Below are positions 17,219 through 28,600 of a stretch of 64,000 bases of DNA, piece after piece. A program made the translations under genes and the position numbers. Origin of the DNA: Prevotella sp. UBA6994 (GTDB lineage Bacteria; Bacteroidota; Bacteroidia; Bacteroidales; Bacteroidaceae). The notes below the pieces were generated by a model. It was not told the DNA's origin. It saw nothing but the letters and a program-made list of their open reading frames with translations, and ran no database searches. Numbering within the stretch: position 1 is the stretch's first letter; each line of letters starts with the position of its first letter. The DNA lies in the NCBI GenBank assembly GCA_002449845.1, contig DJXW01000035.1, forward strand, positions 1 through 64,000. Reading direction: 5' to 3'.

Positions 17219-20200
17219 TTAGAATCCAACTTCCAATCCAAATACGAAACTACGGTTGAAAATGGTTCTGCCAGTATCAAGGTCAAATCCATGGATTGAT
17301 TGCTTCAAACTAAATGGATTGATTACCTGTGCGTATGCTTTCAGGTGGTTAAAGCCTGCCTTATGGATGATATTCTTCGGGAAGTTGTAACCCAAAGAGA
17401 TATTACGAACCTTCAGGAAGGAAGCCTTTTGGTAACCCAGCAAACTTGAGAAGTCGTCCTTAGAACCAGATGTGGCCTGTCCTAAGATAGGTTTCTGATA
17501 GTCAGCACCTGTATTCGTCGGTGTCCAGTAGTCAATTTCTCTCTGGTTGCCATGAGCTGTCTGAGCCTCACCGCCAGTGTTGAACATATAACCCATACGA
17601 CCGAACATCTGAATACCGAGTTCAATGCCTCTCCAAGAGAAGGTGTTGTTCCAACCCATCGTTGTGCTTGGGTTCTTACGTCCCAAGATTACGCGGTCGT
17701 CTTGTGTCATCTTATAGTCACCGTTGGTATCGTGCGGACGAACGTTACCAGCCTCGAAATGATAACCGTTGGCATTCCACTTAGCCATCTCGGCTGCATC
17801 GCTTTCTTGCCAGAGACCATCGTTAGCATAACCATAGAATACAGACAGCGACTCACCGATGAACAAGGAGTTGTCAGGCATGTCGTTCTTACCGTAAGCC
17901 AATTCTACAATCTCGTCTTTCTGGTAAGCAATATTGAATACACTCTCCCATTGGAAGTCCTTGGTTTGAACTGGAATAGCGTTCAAAGTGAATTCAACAC
18001 CATGGTTCTTGCTCTTACCCACATTGGCAGTTGTGCTTGGGAAACCAGTCAGCGTTGGAATTGTCACACCCATAATCAAGTCGTTGGTACGTGACCAGTA
18101 GAAATCTAAGCTACCGAAGATGCGACTGTTCAGGAATCCATAGTCGATACCGAGGTTCCATTGCGTGGTCTTCTCCCATCCTAATTCTGGGTTGGCCATT
18201 GTCTTCTGATTGGCCGTATAATAAGGTTCATTGGTTGTATAACCAATCACGTTATCCCTGCCGTTGAAAGGCAGATAAACTTGTTGGATATCACCCTTGG
18301 TCTCATAAGGTGCTACAGATGAGTTACCTGTTACACCGATACCCAAACGGAGTTTCAAGTTGCTCAGCCAAGAAACGTTCTTCAAGAAATCTTCCTCACT
18401 GGCGCGCCATGCAAGAGCTGCTGATGGGAAGAAATCCCACTTATGACCATCTGCCAATTGAGATGCACCATCCCAACGACCGCTGACGGTCAGCAAATAA
18501 CGCTCATTGAAACCATAGTTCAAACGAATCATGTATGATTCAAGTTGGCGGTCTTGAAGACCAGAAGAGATGCTGGCCTTATTATCGGAATTCGTCACGT
18601 CAACCGTATTGAAGGCATTCCAGAGATAAGAATCCTTAGCGATGTTCTGAGCCTGCATGCTATTTGACTCAACATTCCACTTAGAAGCTGTCTGCAACAA
18701 TGTAACACCTACCTTATGCTTCTCGGCAAACGTACGGTCGAACATAATCATATTGTCCAATGTCCAAGAGAAGTCTCTACGGGTATTCAGACGCGCGAAG
18801 TTCACACCTTCAGAACCATCGGCATTAATCTTGTGGGCAGAGAATCCATCGATATAGACACCCTCACGCCAATGGCGGAAGTCTGGACCAAAGTTAAGCT
18901 TATAACGCAAGCCCTCTACTGGTGCGAATATCTTACCGAAATCAATGGTAGCGGCAAAGTTACCAAGAGCACGGAATGTCTGTGATTTCTGTTGTGAGTG
19001 ATTCCACTCGTTCATGATGGTGTAGATACCTGATTCACCACCTGGATTAATCACTACATTACCATTGGCATCGTAAGGAACGGCGATGTTGTAAATCTGT
19101 TTTGCCGTACCATAGATAGCATCGGGCACAGAACCAGAACGGCCACCGAGTGTAGACATACCGTAGTCTTGCTCAGACCATGTTCCGTTGATAGATGCTT
19201 GGATAGAGAACCATTTCGTAGGATTGATGTTCACGCTGATTTTTCCAGTGTAACGATCGTACCATTGACCTTTCTGAGTACCCTTATTACTTAGGTAACC
19301 GAAAGAAGCGTATGCATTCATAGCTTCAGAACCACCACTTACTGCCAATGTGTGCTCATGGGAAATGGCTGTCTGCGTTACGAAATCTGTCCAGTTGGTA
19401 TTGGTAACCTTAGAAGGATCCCATGTTCCACCAGCCCATCCCTTGAGGACATTGTCACGAGAGGTTTGTCCATCCAATGCGCTGTCGAAAAGTATCTTAT
19501 CATTCTCAAGGGTTGGAGAGTTTGGATGTGCATAAGTAGTAGGATCAAGGTTGTATGCTGCCCAACGACGGAAATCAATGAAATCTGCTGCACTCATGGA
19601 AGGCGAGCGGTCAACGATATTGGAAACAGTTAATGTTCCTGTATAGTCAATGCGCATCTGACCGGAACGACCTTGTTTTGTAGTAACAAGAACAACACCA
19701 TTGGCACCACGTGAACCGTAAATAGCGGTAGCAGAAGCATCTTTCAAAATGTCGATGGTTTCAATATCACGTGGGTTCAAGGTTTCAATGGCAGAAGCAG
19801 ACATCAAGGGTACACCATCCACTACATAAAGTGGCGCATTGCCTGCGGTGAGTGAACGCTCACCACGAATGCGGATGCTTCCCAAAGAACCAGGACGCTC
19901 GTTGGTGGTAATGTCTACACCAGCTGCCTTGCCTTGCAAAGCTTCCAAAGCGTTGTTAACAGGACGTGCATTCAATTCTTCGGTACTTACACTTGCCATA
20001 GCACCGGTAACGTCGCTCTTCTTCTGAACACCATAACCAACGACTACTACGTCGTCAAGCATCTGACGGTCTTCTTGCAAAGTAACGTTAATCGCATTTT
20101 TACCACTAACGGAAACAGATTGTGTCTTGAAACCGATATAAGAGATTTCAAGGTTGGCATTTCTCGGAACATTGGGTATCGAGAAATTTCCGTCAATGTC

Positions 20201-20401
20201 GGTCACGGCACCTGTAGTGGTTCCTTTCACCACAACACTTGCCCCAATGACAGGTTCACCAGTAGCATCAACTACTTTACCACTCACATTCCCCTGTGCC
20301 CATGCCATCGTGGAAGTGACGGCGAGCATCAAGAGAAATAGGAATCGTCGTACGCTTGTACTGCGATTCGCAGAATACATTTTTCCAATGTCTTTCATCA
20401 T
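17219..20401 (-). CDS. SusC/RagA-family TonB-linked outer membrane transporter
   Basis: The 1060-residue protein has a signal peptide ending AWAQ, a carboxypeptidase-D-like regulatory domain (VSGKVVDATGEPVIGASVVV), a TonB box-like DDVVVVGYG, a plug domain (IRIRGERSLTAGNAPLYVVDGVP and TAIYGSRGANGVVLVTTKQG) and a 22-strand type barrel ending in FVFGLEVGF. It would move oligosaccharides across the outer membrane with energy from TonB, in complex with the SusD at 15080-17173. The start at 20401 (or 20398) lies downstream of a consensus promoter; the upstream extension to 20485 is not used. Confidence 0.93.
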   Translation of the reverse strand: MMKDIGKMYSANRSTSVRRFLFLLMLAVTSTMAWAQGNVSGKVVDATGEPVIGASVVVKGTTTGAVTDIDGNFSIPNVPRNANLEISYIGFKTQSVSVSGKNAINVTLQEDRQMLDDVVVVGYGVQKKSDVTGAMASVSTEELNARPVNNALEALQGKAAGVDITTNERPGSLGSIRIRGERSLTAGNAPLYVVDGVPLMSASAIETLNPRDIETIDILKDASATAIYGSRGANGVVLVTTKQGRSGQMRIDYTGTLTVSNIVDRSPSMSAADFIDFRRWAAYNLDPTTYAHPNSPTLENDKILFDSALDGQTSRDNVLKGWAGGTWDPSKVTNTNWTDFVTQTAISHEHTLAVSGGSEAMNAYASFGYLSNKGTQKGQWYDRYTGKISVNINPTKWFSIQASINGTWSEQDYGMSTLGGRSGSVPDAIYGTAKQIYNIAVPYDANGNVVINPGGESGIYTIMNEWNHSQQKSQTFRALGNFAATIDFGKIFAPVEGLRYKLNFGPDFRHWREGVYIDGFSAHKINADGSEGVNFARLNTRRDFSWTLDNMIMFDRTFAEKHKVGVTLLQTASKWNVESNSMQAQNIAKDSYLWNAFNTVDVTNSDNKASISSGLQDRQLESYMIRLNYGFNERYLLTVSGRWDGASQLADGHKWDFFPSAALAWRASEEDFLKNVSWLSNLKLRLGIGVTGNSSVAPYETKGDIQQVYLPFNGRDNVIGYTTNEPYYTANQKTMANPELGWEKTTQWNLGIDYGFLNSRIFGSLDFYWSRTNDLIMGVTIPTLTGFPSTTANVGKSKNHGVEFTLNAIPVQTKDFQWESVFNIAYQKDEIVELAYGKNDMPDNSLFIGESLSVFYGYANDGLWQESDAAEMAKWNANGYHFEAGNVRPHDTNGDYKMTQDDRVILGRKNPSTTMGWNNTFSWRGIELGIQMFGRMGYMFNTGGEAQTAHGNQREIDYWTPTNTGADYQKPILGQATSGSKDDFSSLLGYQKASFLKVRNISLGYNFPKNIIHKAGFNHLKAYAQVINPFSLKQSIHGFDLDTGRTIFNRSFVFGLEVGF

Positions 20402-20443
20402 TGTTATTTTGGTTAGGTTTAAAAATAAATTAAAACTTGTTTG

Positions 20444-20473
20444 CAAATATAAAGAATTTTTTCTTTTCAACAA
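20444..20473 (-). promoter_or_regulatory. Promoter of the first SusC/SusD pair
   Basis: On the minus strand TTGTTG (20468-20473) precedes TATATTTG (20444-20451), an exact TAnnTTTG, 42 bases ahead of the SusC start. The spacer is 16-19 bp depending on which TTG is used. It allows expression separately from the GH28/DUF5123/SusD/SusC group upstream. Confidence 0.7.
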
Positions 20474-20536
20474 TACAAAAATCAAAAATTAAGCCATAAA
20501 TCTCAAAATGTACTTGAAAATGTTACATAGTTTCTA

Positions 20537-21964
20537 TCATTCTACCACTACCACATCTTCAATTCGCTCGTTTTTCACGTCATCCATCAGGATGGCAGGA
20601 CGCTCTTCTGGCTTGATTTTCTCAAATCTGATGTGCGAAAGATTCAACCCGTCTACATGACGGGCATACAATCCGTATGAAGGAGTGGGACCTGCCCAGC
20701 GCGGTTCGGGATAATTGGTGCCTTGTTCACGATACTCCTTGCCTTCGGGCATCATCTTGCCACCACCGCGGTATTGCACGTAGATATTGCTCAATGAAAT
20801 ATTGCGCAAAGGATAATCTTTCATTCCTGTCACGATGATTCCCGCCAATGAATCTACATCGGTGGCGATGACGTTGTTGATGGAGATATTGCCTCCGTAT
20901 GAGACATCCGTGCGTTCCTTCGGTCCACGGTTACGACATCCTGTAGTGATATAGATGGGATAATGGTGTACATGCTCCATAGAGATATTGCTCACCACGA
21001 TGTTTTCCATCCTGCCTTGGTCAACCTCCTCGAATGCCAAGCCACTACTCCACATACACGTGCAATTGGAAATGGCAATGTTGCGATAGCCACCATTGCT
21101 CTCCGTACCCAACTTGATACGTCCGCAAACCCAATTGACTTTCTCAGGAATATAAGTTCCGTCAAGGAATGTACCTAATTTATACCCCGTAACGATACAA
21201 TTTGTAATAGTAATATGCTCGCAAGGAACGGGCTTCTTCAAGGCATACGAACTTTTCAAGACAATGGCATCATCGTTGGGTGTGTTCACTTTCGTATTGC
21301 TCACCGTGAGATACTTGCAGCAGTCGATGTCTATACCATCGCGATTGGTGTCGATGGTAACATTGTCGATGGTACCTATCTCACATCCCGTAATGATAAT
21401 GGCGAAGTGACCACCACGGAAAATCGTAATGTCGCGAATGGTCACGTTTCTGCAAAGCTTCAAAGCTATTGCCTTATCACCCGTGCCAATGCTTCCGCCT
21501 TGTACGTTTCCAGCCTTTTCGGTATCTCGCTTAGTTAGTCCCTCTCCGTCAATCCTTCCACGTCCTGTAATGGAAATGTTGTGTTGCCCTTCTGCCCAAA
21601 TCAGGGAATTATGGAAATAAGTGTGTCCGCCATCCTGGTATTCGGGCGCGCCAAACACTTCACTCTCGTCGTAAGCTTTCATGGAAGCAGGAGCAGCCAA
21701 GATAGTTGCGCCAGGTGAGAGGTGCAAATCTACATTGCTCTTCAAGTGAATGCTGCCACAGAGATAAGTGCCTGTTGGCAAAAATACTTGTCCGCCACCT
21801 GTGGCAACGGCAGCGTCAATGGCTTTGTTGATGGCTATGTGGTCAAGCGTTTTCCCATCGCCTTTGGCACCATAGTCTTTCACGTTGAAGACCATTCCAT
21901 TGGCAAGGACATTGTTGCTTACCAGCAAAAAAAGAAAAACAAGGAGAGTATATGATTTTTTCAT
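20537..21964 (-). CDS. Glycoside hydrolase family 28 (polygalacturonase-like)
   Basis: The 475-residue protein has a signal peptide (MKKSYTLLVFLFLLVSNNVLA) and then the GH28 right-handed beta-helix beginning VKDYGAKGDGKTLDHIAINKAID. The catalytic aspartates are visible in NRDGIDID (207-214) and NDDAIVLKS (from 230). The other family boxes are altered: where GHG is usual the sequence reads VCGRIKLGTES, and where RIK is usual it reads GLAFEEVDQG. This points to a divergent subgroup, probably exo-acting on galacturonic acid-containing oligosaccharides in the periplasm. The start at 21964 is chosen because it gives the signal peptide; Met codons at 22009 and 22075 are upstream. It follows the DUF5123-type gene in the same direction. 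Confidence 0.88.
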   Translation of the reverse strand: MKKSYTLLVFLFLLVSNNVLANGMVFNVKDYGAKGDGKTLDHIAINKAIDAAVATGGGQVFLPTGTYLCGSIHLKSNVDLHLSPGATILAAPASMKAYDESEVFGAPEYQDGGHTYFHNSLIWAEGQHNISITGRGRIDGEGLTKRDTEKAGNVQGGSIGTGDKAIALKLCRNVTIRDITIFRGGHFAIIITGCEIGTIDNVTIDTNRDGIDIDCCKYLTVSNTKVNTPNDDAIVLKSSYALKKPVPCEHITITNCIVTGYKLGTFLDGTYIPEKVNWVCGRIKLGTESNGGYRNIAISNCTCMWSSGLAFEEVDQGRMENIVVSNISMEHVHHYPIYITTGCRNRGPKERTDVSYGGNISINNVIATDVDSLAGIIVTGMKDYPLRNISLSNIYVQYRGGGKMMPEGKEYREQGTNYPEPRWAGPTPSYGLYARHVDGLNLSHIRFEKIKPEERPAILMDDVKNERIEDVVVVE

Positions 21965-22105
21965 TGCTACAGATAGATTAGTTATTGTTAATATTTTTAA
22001 GTTTCGCATGGGCTCAACTTCTTTGTGGTTCAGGAGTTTCAAGGAGTTAAGACAAATGAAGAGAGGTGTGCTCAATTTGGCACACCTCTCTTATCAAGAT
22101 AGTCA

Positions 22106-23728
22106 TTATTTATTCCAACGTGGGTCTCCTGCCTTAGCTTTGGCTGCTGCACCGTCAGGATTGAGGGTAAAGTCAGCCTTGTCAGCATTAACGAAACCTG
22201 GATCAGCAACGGTACCATTCTCGTCGAACCAACTGATGGTAGCGTCTGCTCCAGCTCCTGCGGAGGTCAAGTTTTCACAATTGTAGTAGAAGTTGTTGTT
22301 CAACGTGGGCTCTGGGTCAGTTGACTTCTGGTTGGTGAAGCCACGCTTGTTGTTGGTTCCCACTACAATGTTGTTAGTGAAGTTAATCTCGTTGCCAGCG
22401 AAGCGAACATAGAGCAAACGATAGTTGGCTGCTCCAGCACCTACCTTGTACAACGTACATTGGTCAACGGTAACCACTGGACCAGGTACACCTGGGAATG
22501 TACCGGAAGCATCGTCAACACGGATAAAGTCGCGAGCCGTAGCTACACCATAGATAGTGCTCTTGGTCAAGTTGATAGCTTTGGGATAACCCTTACGGCT
22601 GTCGATGAAGTCGCCACCTGAACACTCAATACCATAGATGATACAGTTATTGAACGTAATGCTCTCTACGGTAGATTCCACATTCAAGTAAACCAATCCC
22701 TTACCGTCTTCACGACCTGTAATAGTACAGTTCTGCACATCTAAAGGACCGTATGTAACACTGGCAGTCTTGAAATTGAAGAGTTGGTCGGTTGTAGCAT
22801 TATCTGAACCATCAACAACAAGTTGGCTCAAGCTAAGCGAAGCACCTTCATTGATTTCAAAACGTCCCTTGATGATAGGTTGGTCAGTAGGATAGATACC
22901 CTTGATGGTCATGCTCTTGTTCACCTTAACGGCACCCATCAGACCTTCATCATTCACATTCAGTTCATAAACGCCACCATAAACGGCGATTACCGCATTG
23001 TTAGGCAATGCCTCATCTTCGATTACTTTCTTCAAGTCTTCTCCCTCGCGAACGAGGATAGCACCATTAAGGTCTGCGATAGTCGTGAAGTTACGGTTAC
23101 CACACTGCTTACCATTATAATAAAGGTATGCGGTGTAAGAAGTTTCAGGAGTCAGTCCCTCGATGATAGCCTTTCCTGCTTCTTTCTCTTCAGCAGAGAT
23201 TTCGTGGGTAATATCGCCGATGACAATCGTTGATACATCGAAGCCATCTTCCACTTCCCAACTCAAGGTAACACTGCGGTCAGCAATGTCGGCAGGTTTT
23301 GGATTCTTCAAGAACTGCTTGGTAGAGGTCTTGAAGTAAGCACCATTCCATTTAGAGGTACGGCTATCCTCGTTTTCGGTAATAGCTTGAACATATACCG
23401 TATATTGGGTATCGAAGAACAATCCATCCACCGTGAGAGGAATCTGGCTCTCAGTAATACCCGTGATAGACTTTGCAGGTGTACCATCAATTTTGTAAGA
23501 CATGCTGTCTTCTGCGAATATCAACAAGTTGTAGCTTGTAGCCTTGGCAGAAGGAGTCCATTTAATGGCAGCAGATGTCTCCTGCACATTTGTTGCTTCC
23601 AAATCGATTGGCGACAAGTTACGAGCGAGAGTATAGCTTGTAATCTCATCACTTTGGTCGCTACAAGCGGTCAGAGCTGCCGTGGCAAGCCCTAACACGC
23701 ATAATGAGAATATCTTAAACTTTTTCAT
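22106..23728 (-). CDS. Surface lipoprotein with Fn3-like and beta-helix regions (DUF5123/DUF4957-like)
   Basis: The 540-residue protein has a lipobox (LTAC, Cys 22), two Fn3-like domains (about 35-130 and 130-215, with TAAIKW-like and VTLSWEVED strands), then a right-handed beta-helix (about 220-500) with repeated short rungs such as VDGSDNATTDQL, VQNCTITGRED and FNNCIIYGIE. This arrangement is typical of the DUF4957/DUF5123 proteins encoded beside SusC/SusD in pectin loci, which are probably surface glycan-binding proteins or beta-helix enzymes of the pectate-lyase fold. No catalytic residues could be assigned. It lies 19 bases downstream of the SusD at 23748-25652, in the same operon. Confidence 0.8.
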   Translation of the reverse strand: MKKFKIFSLCVLGLATAALTACSDQSDEITSYTLARNLSPIDLEATNVQETSAAIKWTPSAKATSYNLLIFAEDSMSYKIDGTPAKSITGITESQIPLTVDGLFFDTQYTVYVQAITENEDSRTSKWNGAYFKTSTKQFLKNPKPADIADRSVTLSWEVEDGFDVSTIVIGDITHEISAEEKEAGKAIIEGLTPETSYTAYLYYNGKQCGNRNFTTIADLNGAILVREGEDLKKVIEDEALPNNAVIAVYGGVYELNVNDEGLMGAVKVNKSMTIKGIYPTDQPIIKGRFEINEGASLSLSQLVVDGSDNATTDQLFNFKTASVTYGPLDVQNCTITGREDGKGLVYLNVESTVESITFNNCIIYGIECSGGDFIDSRKGYPKAINLTKSTIYGVATARDFIRVDDASGTFPGVPGPVVTVDQCTLYKVGAGAANYRLLYVRFAGNEINFTNNIVVGTNNKRGFTNQKSTDPEPTLNNNFYYNCENLTSAGAGADATISWFDENGTVADPGFVNADKADFTLNPDGAAAKAKAGDPRWNK

Positions 23729-23747
23729 TGTTTACTTGTTATTTTGA

Positions 23748-25652
23748 TTAGTCAGACAATTGACCATAATTACCATCGTTGTTCAGCATACCATTGCTAT
23801 TGGTGATGAATACTGTCCAGATGGGCCAGAGGCAATTCATACTGGGTTTGTCAACCACATAAAGACCATTGATAATATCGTCAGTGATACGTGGCAGGTT
23901 GTTGCTCAAGAACCAACCCTTGCTTTCAAAACCAGCGTCTTTCATTTCCTTACCGTGATCGTCGGTGTCACCATGATTCAAACCATAGATAACCAATGTC
24001 TCACCATCTACAGGAGAATCGAACACGCGAGCCTCTGAAGGAATGGTCATACCACTCTCATAGAGTCGTACATAAACCTTTTCGGGCAGGTCGGCATATT
24101 CGCCTTCGCGCTTGGCAAGACGTTGCAATTTAGCTTTTGCCTCAGCCATCTTCTGGTCGATAATACCCCAGCGAACGAGGTCGGGCTTACGAAGCACCTC
24201 ACCGGCAAACTCGAAGGCACGTTGCTCTACGATACCATCAAAGAAAGCACTCTTGCTTGCCGTATATTTAGATTGCAAAGCAGCAACCTTTGCGGCAGGA
24301 AGCGCACGGTCAAGGATTGGCTTCATGTATGGCCATGCAGCAGCAGGACCATCCAATTCGTTGATAGCCTCGGCAGCCATCAGGTAAACGTCAGCCAAAC
24401 GCATGTATTGCCAGTTGATACCATCGTCATTGTCGGAGGTCACGTAACGGTTCATCCACTCATAACGCAACTTACCAAAGTACATTGCCGTGGGGTTGCT
24501 CATCACTTGAGGAACCTTATACACATTATAATCTTGATCATTGTAATGAACCACATAGTCTACACCGTCTTCCTTTGCACCCCAACGATAGGGAATACAA
24601 GTAATGTCACGGCGAACATCATCAACGTCATAATCATAGAACAACGTAGGAAGCGGACCATTCACACCACCACGAGCCTGCTTGGTATATTGGTCAGATA
24701 CTTGGTGGCGAACACCCCATGTGTAAAGCACACGACCACGACCATCAGAGAAAGGAATCTCCCAAAGACTCTCAGCACCAGCAGCAACATTGTCGGTACA
24801 GAGGTTGGTGAAGTTTGTCTTAAAGTCGCCAAGCGTATTGCGACCGCTGTTAATCACGTCAAGACACTCTTCCTTGGCAATCTGATACATCTTCTCAGGT
24901 GCCAGTTCGGGATCTTTAGAACGACGGTAGCCATCGCCACGAAGTCCGTAACCACCGGCATAGAGGGCGATACGGGCACGCAAGCCTTTTACGAAAGCTT
25001 TGCTCACACGCTCAGTGGTACGAGTGATAGAGTTTTCGTTTGGCCAATAGCAATAGGTCTCTGCCTCTTTCAAGTCAGCCAACAATTGCTTGTAGATAGA
25101 GTCACGATTGGCACGTGGCTTATAGAGATTATCGGCATTGTTAGGCTCGAAACGAGCGGGAACATCACCCCAAGCCTTAATCAAGTCGTTATAGATAACG
25201 GCACGCAGCGTAAGGGCCTCACCCAAGAGTTGAGCCATGTTAGGTCTGCTTTCCACTCCACCATACTCACGCAAGCCCTTAATGGCAAGATTGGCACGCT
25301 CAATACCTTCATAAAACTTTGCATAGGCATTGGTGGCATTGTTCATCTGTGAGTTTTCAGGTGTGGTATTGTAATTGGCAAGTGCATACTTGTCAGTCAG
25401 ACGCTCAGAATAACTGGGCGTGTTAATCCACTCCACGTCAGAGTTGATACCGTAGTAAGGCAAGAAACGTCCACGATAAGAGTTGGTCTCACCAAACGAA
25501 ACGTGGATAGACATAATCTCTGCCTCTGCCAACGAGTACGTAGCGAATACCGAAGACTCGTCGAGAGAAGAGATAGACGGAGAGTCCATGTCGCAAGAAG
25601 ACAATCCCACAAGCGACAAAGCCATGATTGATAATTTAATATAGTTCTTCAT
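23748..25652 (-). CDS. RagB/SusD-family nutrient-binding outer membrane lipoprotein
   Basis: The 634-residue protein has a lipobox (GLSSC, Cys 20), the SusD N-terminal helix pair (YAKFYEGIERANLAIKGLREYG), the TLRAVIYNDLIKAWGDVPARFE segment, and the C-terminal QYMRLADVYLMAAEAINEL and VEQRAFEFAGEVLRKPDLVRWG blocks. It pairs with the SusC encoded 20 bases upstream. It would bind glycan at the cell surface and form the lid of the transporter. It is the second gene in the operon promoted from 28924-28955. Confidence 0.92.
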   Translation of the reverse strand: MKNYIKLSIMALSLVGLSSCDMDSPSISSLDESSVFATYSLAEAEIMSIHVSFGETNSYRGRFLPYYGINSDVEWINTPSYSERLTDKYALANYNTTPENSQMNNATNAYAKFYEGIERANLAIKGLREYGGVESRPNMAQLLGEALTLRAVIYNDLIKAWGDVPARFEPNNADNLYKPRANRDSIYKQLLADLKEAETYCYWPNENSITRTTERVSKAFVKGLRARIALYAGGYGLRGDGYRRSKDPELAPEKMYQIAKEECLDVINSGRNTLGDFKTNFTNLCTDNVAAGAESLWEIPFSDGRGRVLYTWGVRHQVSDQYTKQARGGVNGPLPTLFYDYDVDDVRRDITCIPYRWGAKEDGVDYVVHYNDQDYNVYKVPQVMSNPTAMYFGKLRYEWMNRYVTSDNDDGINWQYMRLADVYLMAAEAINELDGPAAAWPYMKPILDRALPAAKVAALQSKYTASKSAFFDGIVEQRAFEFAGEVLRKPDLVRWGIIDQKMAEAKAKLQRLAKREGEYADLPEKVYVRLYESGMTIPSEARVFDSPVDGETLVIYGLNHGDTDDHGKEMKDAGFESKGWFLSNNLPRITDDIINGLYVVDKPSMNCLWPIWTVFITNSNGMLNNDGNYGQLSD

Positions 25653-25672
25653 TTTCTTTTTCCTCCTTCATA

Positions 25673-28600
25673 TTAGAAATTCAAATTCAGACCTACAACG
25701 AACTGGCGGCTACGTGGATAACCAGAGTAGTCAACGTTCGGGGTCAGATTGTTCTTACGGATACAGTCGGCTTCTGGGTCAGAGCCAGAGTAACCAGTGA
25801 TGCAGAACACATTGTAAGCCGTAACGTAGAAGCGCAGGCTATTGATGCCAGCTTGTCTGGTCAATGTCTCAGGCAGAGTATAACCCAATGTCAAGGTGTT
25901 CAAACGCAAGAATGAAGCATTCTCAATTGCCCAATCTGTCAAGACAAATCTGGACATATAGGGGCTCCACATGGTAGTGTTTGCGTTCAATGCAGCCAAC
26001 GCAGTGGGATCTGTAACAAACTCTCCAGCTTCGTTTACGTAAGTCCAACGCTTGCCAGAAGCCATGTCGGTACTCAAGTTACGATATTGTGAGAACTTGG
26101 TATAAGATGCAGTGGTGTACTCAATCTTATTGGCGTTATACACCTTATTGCCAATGCTGAAGTTGAAGTTGGCAGCAAGGTCGAAGCCATAAGCACGTGC
26201 ATTGAGAGAGAAACCACCAACAAAGTCGGGATTGACATTGCCAATAGTGGTAATATCCTTAGCATCTACCGCACCGTCTTCATTTACATCTTGCAGTTTC
26301 ATAGAACCTGGGCGAATAGTACCGATAACAGATGAACAATCAACTACACCTTCCTTGCGTATCCATTCCTTCTTTGCTTCATCATAGCCAGTGAAGTCGG
26401 AAATTTCGTATCGTCCACCATGTTTGTAACCAACGATTTCACCAACGGCGTGACCAACGGCAATGCGGTAGTCGTTACCGATTTCGGTAGAACCCCAGTT
26501 AGAGTTGGTCTCAAAGTCATTGATACCCAATTCCTTGATTTCGTTCTTGTTGTAACCGATGTTACCAGTGAAGTCGATACCCCAGTCTTTCTTATTGACA
26601 ATGTGGTAAGTCAAAGAAACTTCAAAACCCGTGTTTTGGGTCTTACCCAAGTTACGATACTGTGTGTCATAACCAGAACCTGATGTTGGGAACTCAATCA
26701 ACAGGTCTTTCGTGGTGTTGATGTAACCTTCAATGCTACCATTCAACTTACCACCAAAGAGTGTGAAGTCTAAACCAAGGTTACGAGTAATCGTAGTCTC
26801 CCATTTCAAGTCGGGATTTGCCATTACCTTAGAAGGAGCCCAGTAAGTGGAAATACCATTCACCCAAGAAGTAGCTTTAGGGCTGTACTCTTGAACGAGC
26901 TGACCTACAGGAATGTTGTTGTTACCAGCTGTACCGTAGCTGAGACGGAGCTTCAAGTCGTCAAGCCATTTCTGTGTACCTTTCATGAAAGGCTCAGAAG
27001 AGATACGCCAAGCAATAGCTGCTGAGGGGAAGTAACCCCAACGGTTAGACTTAGAGAACTTAGAGCTACCGTCGGCACGGAACGTAGCACTCAACAAGTA
27101 TTTGTCTTGGAAGTTATAGTTGGCACGACCGAACCAAGAAAGCAACTTGTCATCGGCACTATAGAAGTCTTCTATAGTATAAGGAATACCCTGAGCTGTC
27201 AATTTCCAAGCTGTCTCTGCATCATAGTCGGTTGGGAAGCCGTGAACCTCATCGGTGATGGCATGTTTCTTGGTAATCACATACTCATGACCAGCCAACA
27301 GGTTCAGAGAGTGAGGACTGTCCTTTCCGAAAATATTCTTGAAATCGTAGCTTACCGTATTGGTGTTGCGGAAACGATGACGCATGGTGTTTACGTTGCG
27401 GATAGCTGGCTTACCCAGATTCTCCTTGGCAGGAACATTCTTGATGTAATAAGCGGAAGCTCCCCAGAAACGCTGAGAGTACTCATCGTAAGTGTCATAG
27501 CCAAACTCGGTCTTCAATTTCAAATCCTTGTAAACTTCCCATCCGAAAGAACCAGCCAAGTTCAGGTTACGACGCTTTTTCTTTTGGTCGTTGTCCTTGG
27601 CGGTGGTAATGGGATCATAGAAACTTGAGCCTTCCAACTCGTCTGTACCGTCAATGCCTTTCATGGGCAGTGGGGTATAAAGTACGGCATAACGCAAGCG
27701 GCGGTCTGTATCGTAAGCACCGGCTGCCTCGTTAGCACCACCACCGAAGATAGAAGTATTCGCATAACGAGCTTGGAAGTCGAGGGTGGTCTTCTTTGAA
27801 GGCTTGGTGTTCAATTTCAAAGAGAAGTTGTCACGCTTGAAAGAAGAACCGTACATGATGGCCTTATCGTTCATGTGAGCGTAGCTGAACGCATACTTGA
27901 TGTTTTCAGAACCACCATTGATGTTGATGTTGTGGTTAAAGGTGTGGCCTGTACGACCGTATGCAAGGTCTTGCCAGTCGTTGCCCTCAACGCCTTGGTA
28001 GAGGTCCAAATCCTGATAGTTACCAAACTTATCAGTATAATGGTTAATCTTGCTGGCGTCACCGTTGTTATACAACAGTGCATACTCATATTGCCACTTA
28101 GCATACTCGTATGTGTCTAACACATCGTATGTCTTGGCAATCTTCTTCCAGCTGTAATAAGCATTGTAACTCACCTTAACCTTACCTTCCTTACCACTCT
28201 TCGTGGTTACCAAGATTACACCGTTAGCACCACGGCTACCGTAGATAGCGGTAGAAGAAGCGTCTTTCAACACGGTGATATCTTCAATGTCGTTGGCAGG
28301 AATGTCGCTGATACCATCCACGGGGAATCCGTCAACGATATACAGAGGGTCATTGGTCTGTGTGATAGAACCACCACCACGCACGCGAATCTTCACCTCT
28401 GCGTCAGGAGAACCTTCGGTGGTTGTTACCTGCACACCAGCCATCTTACCAGTCAGTGCCTCAGAGGCATTGGCAACGGGAACGGCTTGCAGCACTTCGC
28501 TGTTTACCGTGGCAACAGAACCGGTCAAGTCCTTTTTCTTCACCGTACCATAACCAATGACTACGACATCGTTCAAACTTGTAGCCTCGTCTTCAAGAAC

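Noticed and set aside
24123..25352. 409-codon open frame antisense to the second SusD gene
   Set aside because: The minus-strand SusD is unambiguous; this frame has no recognisable domain.
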